NCBI RefSeq assembly: GCF_003031585.1
Contig: NZ_PWAA01000065.1
Span: forward strand, 82,202-146,201
From: Thalassobius sp. I31.1
GTDB taxonomy: Bacteria > Pseudomonadota > Alphaproteobacteria > Rhodobacterales > Rhodobacteraceae
DNA: 64,000 nucleotides
Direction: 5' to 3'
The position numbers were made by a program, and so were the translations under genes. The stretch's first letter is position 1. Each line of letters opens with the position of its first letter. Under the pieces are notes generated by a model. It had not been told where the DNA came from. It saw only the letters and a list, made by a program, of their open reading frames with translations, and searched no databases. Shown in pieces: positions 63,062 to 64,000 of the stretch.

Positions 63062-64000
63062 AGCAGGTCAGCCAATCAAGGAATTTGCCGGCATCACGTT
63101 TGAGAGCTGGGTGAAGCGCCTGCGCGGCTGCGGATACAAGGTTCAATGGAAGGAACTGCGCGGCTGCGACTATGGGGCACCGACCATTCGCAAACGGTTC
63201 TTCATGGTGGCCCGCCGGGATGGGCGGCCGATTGTCTGGCCGCAGCCCACACATGGCGATCCAAATTCGAAAGAGGTCAAGAGCAACAAGCGCCTGCCGT
63301 GGCGCACCGCTGCGGAATGCATCGACTGGTCACTGCCCTGCCCGTCCATTTTCGACACGTCCGAGGACATCAAAGACAAGTTCGGACTGCGGGCGAAACG
63401 CCCCCTGGCGACGAACACTCTGGCCCGGGTGGCGCGCGGAATGAAGCGCTATGTGCTGGACGCGGAACGCCCGTTTCTGGTGAACCTGACCCATGGCGGG
63501 CGGGTTGAAGATCTGGCGGGGCCCTTCAAAACCATCACCGGAGCAAACCGGGGCGAGAAAGCGCTGTTCTGCCCAACCCTTCTACGCCATTTCGGGCAAT
63601 CAACAGGTCAGTCACCCGAAGCCCCAATGCCCACAGTGGTGGCAGGCGGCGGAGGCAAGACCGGCCTTATCACCCCCTCACTGACACGCTTCAACACCGA
63701 GGCAACCGGACAAGATCTGCGGGGCCCTATGGCCACCATCACAGCGAACAGCTTCATCAAACGCCCCGGGGGCGCAGCACCGCTTGGCATCATCACCCCT
63801 CATATCGCTACTATGCGGAATGCCCAGAAGCCGTTCAACGGAGCAAATGAACCGACCCACACAATCACAGCAGGAGGCGCCGGGCTTTCGATGGTCGCTC
63901 CGGTGTTGGCAAATGTAGCCAATAGCAAAACCACCGGCAGAGGGCCCAACGCCTGGACAGTCGAAGAACCCGCGCGCACGATCACAAGCGCCAGCGGCCT
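62868..64000 (+). CDS. Phage C5-cytosine DNA methyltransferase, partial at both ends
   Basis: Open from the ATG at 62868 to the window end. Visible are motif IV SPDCKHFSKAKGG (catalytic Cys), ENVEEF (motif VI) and the motif VIII-like APTIRKRFFMVARRDG. The N-terminal SAM-binding motif I (FxGxG) should lie upstream but is absent; recT occupies that place in another frame. The target-recognition part has five repeats of the form P-x-x-T-(I/V) at about 63520-63990. As it stands it probably cannot bind SAM. Confidence 0.82.
   Translation, partial: MGRHVGLLWASPDCKHFSKAKGGAPRDRNIRDLAWVVVKWAEEVKPDVILMENVEEFLTWGPVCEAGQPIKEFAGITFESWVKRLRGCGYKVQWKELRGCDYGAPTIRKRFFMVARRDGRPIVWPQPTHGDPNSKEVKSNKRLPWRTAAECIDWSLPCPSIFDTSEDIKDKFGLRAKRPLATNTLARVARGMKRYVLDAERPFLVNLTHGGRVEDLAGPFKTITGANRGEKALFCPTLLRHFGQSTGQSPEAPMPTVVAGGGGKTGLITPSLTRFNTEATGQDLRGPMATITANSFIKRPGGAAPLGIITPHIATMRNAQKPFNGANEPTHTITAGGAGLSMVAPVLANVANSKTTGRGPNAWTVEEPARTITSASG

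Larger units (their letters stand above)
53399..64000. mobile_element. Prophage or prophage-derived island inserted at dusA
   Basis: Begins at the 5' end of dusA with a tyrosine integrase and contains phage lysis genes, Dam and C5 methyltransferases, RecT and a primase-helicase. The other end lies beyond the window; a duplicate of the dusA 5' end is expected there. No structural (capsid, tail, terminase) genes are visible in this part, and three genes at 62.2-63 kb are truncated, so it may be incomplete. Confidence 0.85.

Noticed and set aside
1..64000. CRISPR arrays and rRNA genes
   Set aside because: No regularly spaced identical repeats of 25-40 bases and no rRNA-like sequence seen on reading.

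Overview
This window most likely comes from the chromosome of a marine alphaproteobacterium of the Rhodobacteraceae (Roseobacter group). The evidence is protein-level resemblance and gene content: a narK-narGHJI respiratory nitrate reductase operon, a cupin of the DMSP lyase family, heterotetrameric sarcosine oxidase (soxBDAG), CcmI, a Hint-domain secreted protein and the yfgM-like/bamB/der cluster. No database search was possible, so genus is not assigned.

Layout. About 1-9.2 kb is anaerobic nitrate respiration: the 3' part of a NarK transporter, narGHJI, a PpiC-type isomerase, a strong hairpin, and a DUF2478 protein. About 9.2-15.6 kb is mixed: a membrane-anchored pentapeptide-repeat protein behind four 11-bp tandem repeats, serS, a hypothetical protein, the DMSP-lyase-like cupin, a SnoaL-like/LysR divergent pair and a zincin-like protein. 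About 15.6-19.4 kb is the envelope/ribosome cluster der, bamB-like and a YfgM-like protein. About 19.8-24.8 kb is an RND efflux adaptor/pump pair. About 24.8-37.5 kb carries DUF302, an ATM1-type ABC exporter, a LysM protein, an Old Yellow Enzyme relative, a peptide or glutathione importer operon ending in a GST, and a frameshifted rarD. About 37.8-41.4 kb holds a siderophore-interacting protein, an apparently exported SMI1/KNR4 protein, Fe-SOD and three tandem paralogous small secreted proteins. About 41.7-47.2 kb is the sarcosine oxidase operon, with a small gene on the opposite strand inside it. About 47.5-53.4 kb has ccmI, ruvX, DUF1289, a frameshifted Hint protein, a phytanoyl-CoA-dioxygenase-like protein, TauE/SafE and dusA.

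From dusA (53.4 kb) to the right edge lies a prophage or prophage-derived island. Its tyrosine integrase sits directly against the 5' end of dusA, a known integration target. Behind it are a HEPN-domain protein downstream of a Dam methylase, a hairpin-rich leader before small genes, an Stf0-type sulfotransferase, a degenerate tRNA-like sequence, and a lysis cassette (Rz1/Rz, holin-like, GH108 endolysin) interrupted by an oppositely oriented lipoprotein gene. Then come three truncated genes joined end to end: a primase-helicase missing its N-terminus, a RecT missing its N-terminus, and a C5 cytosine methyltransferase missing its N-terminus. The rearranged right end suggests a decayed or recombined prophage, or assembly errors. 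The best candidate for something undescribed is the Dam-HEPN unit with its three-half-site operator-like sequence at the integrase end of the prophage, a position where phages often carry defence genes.
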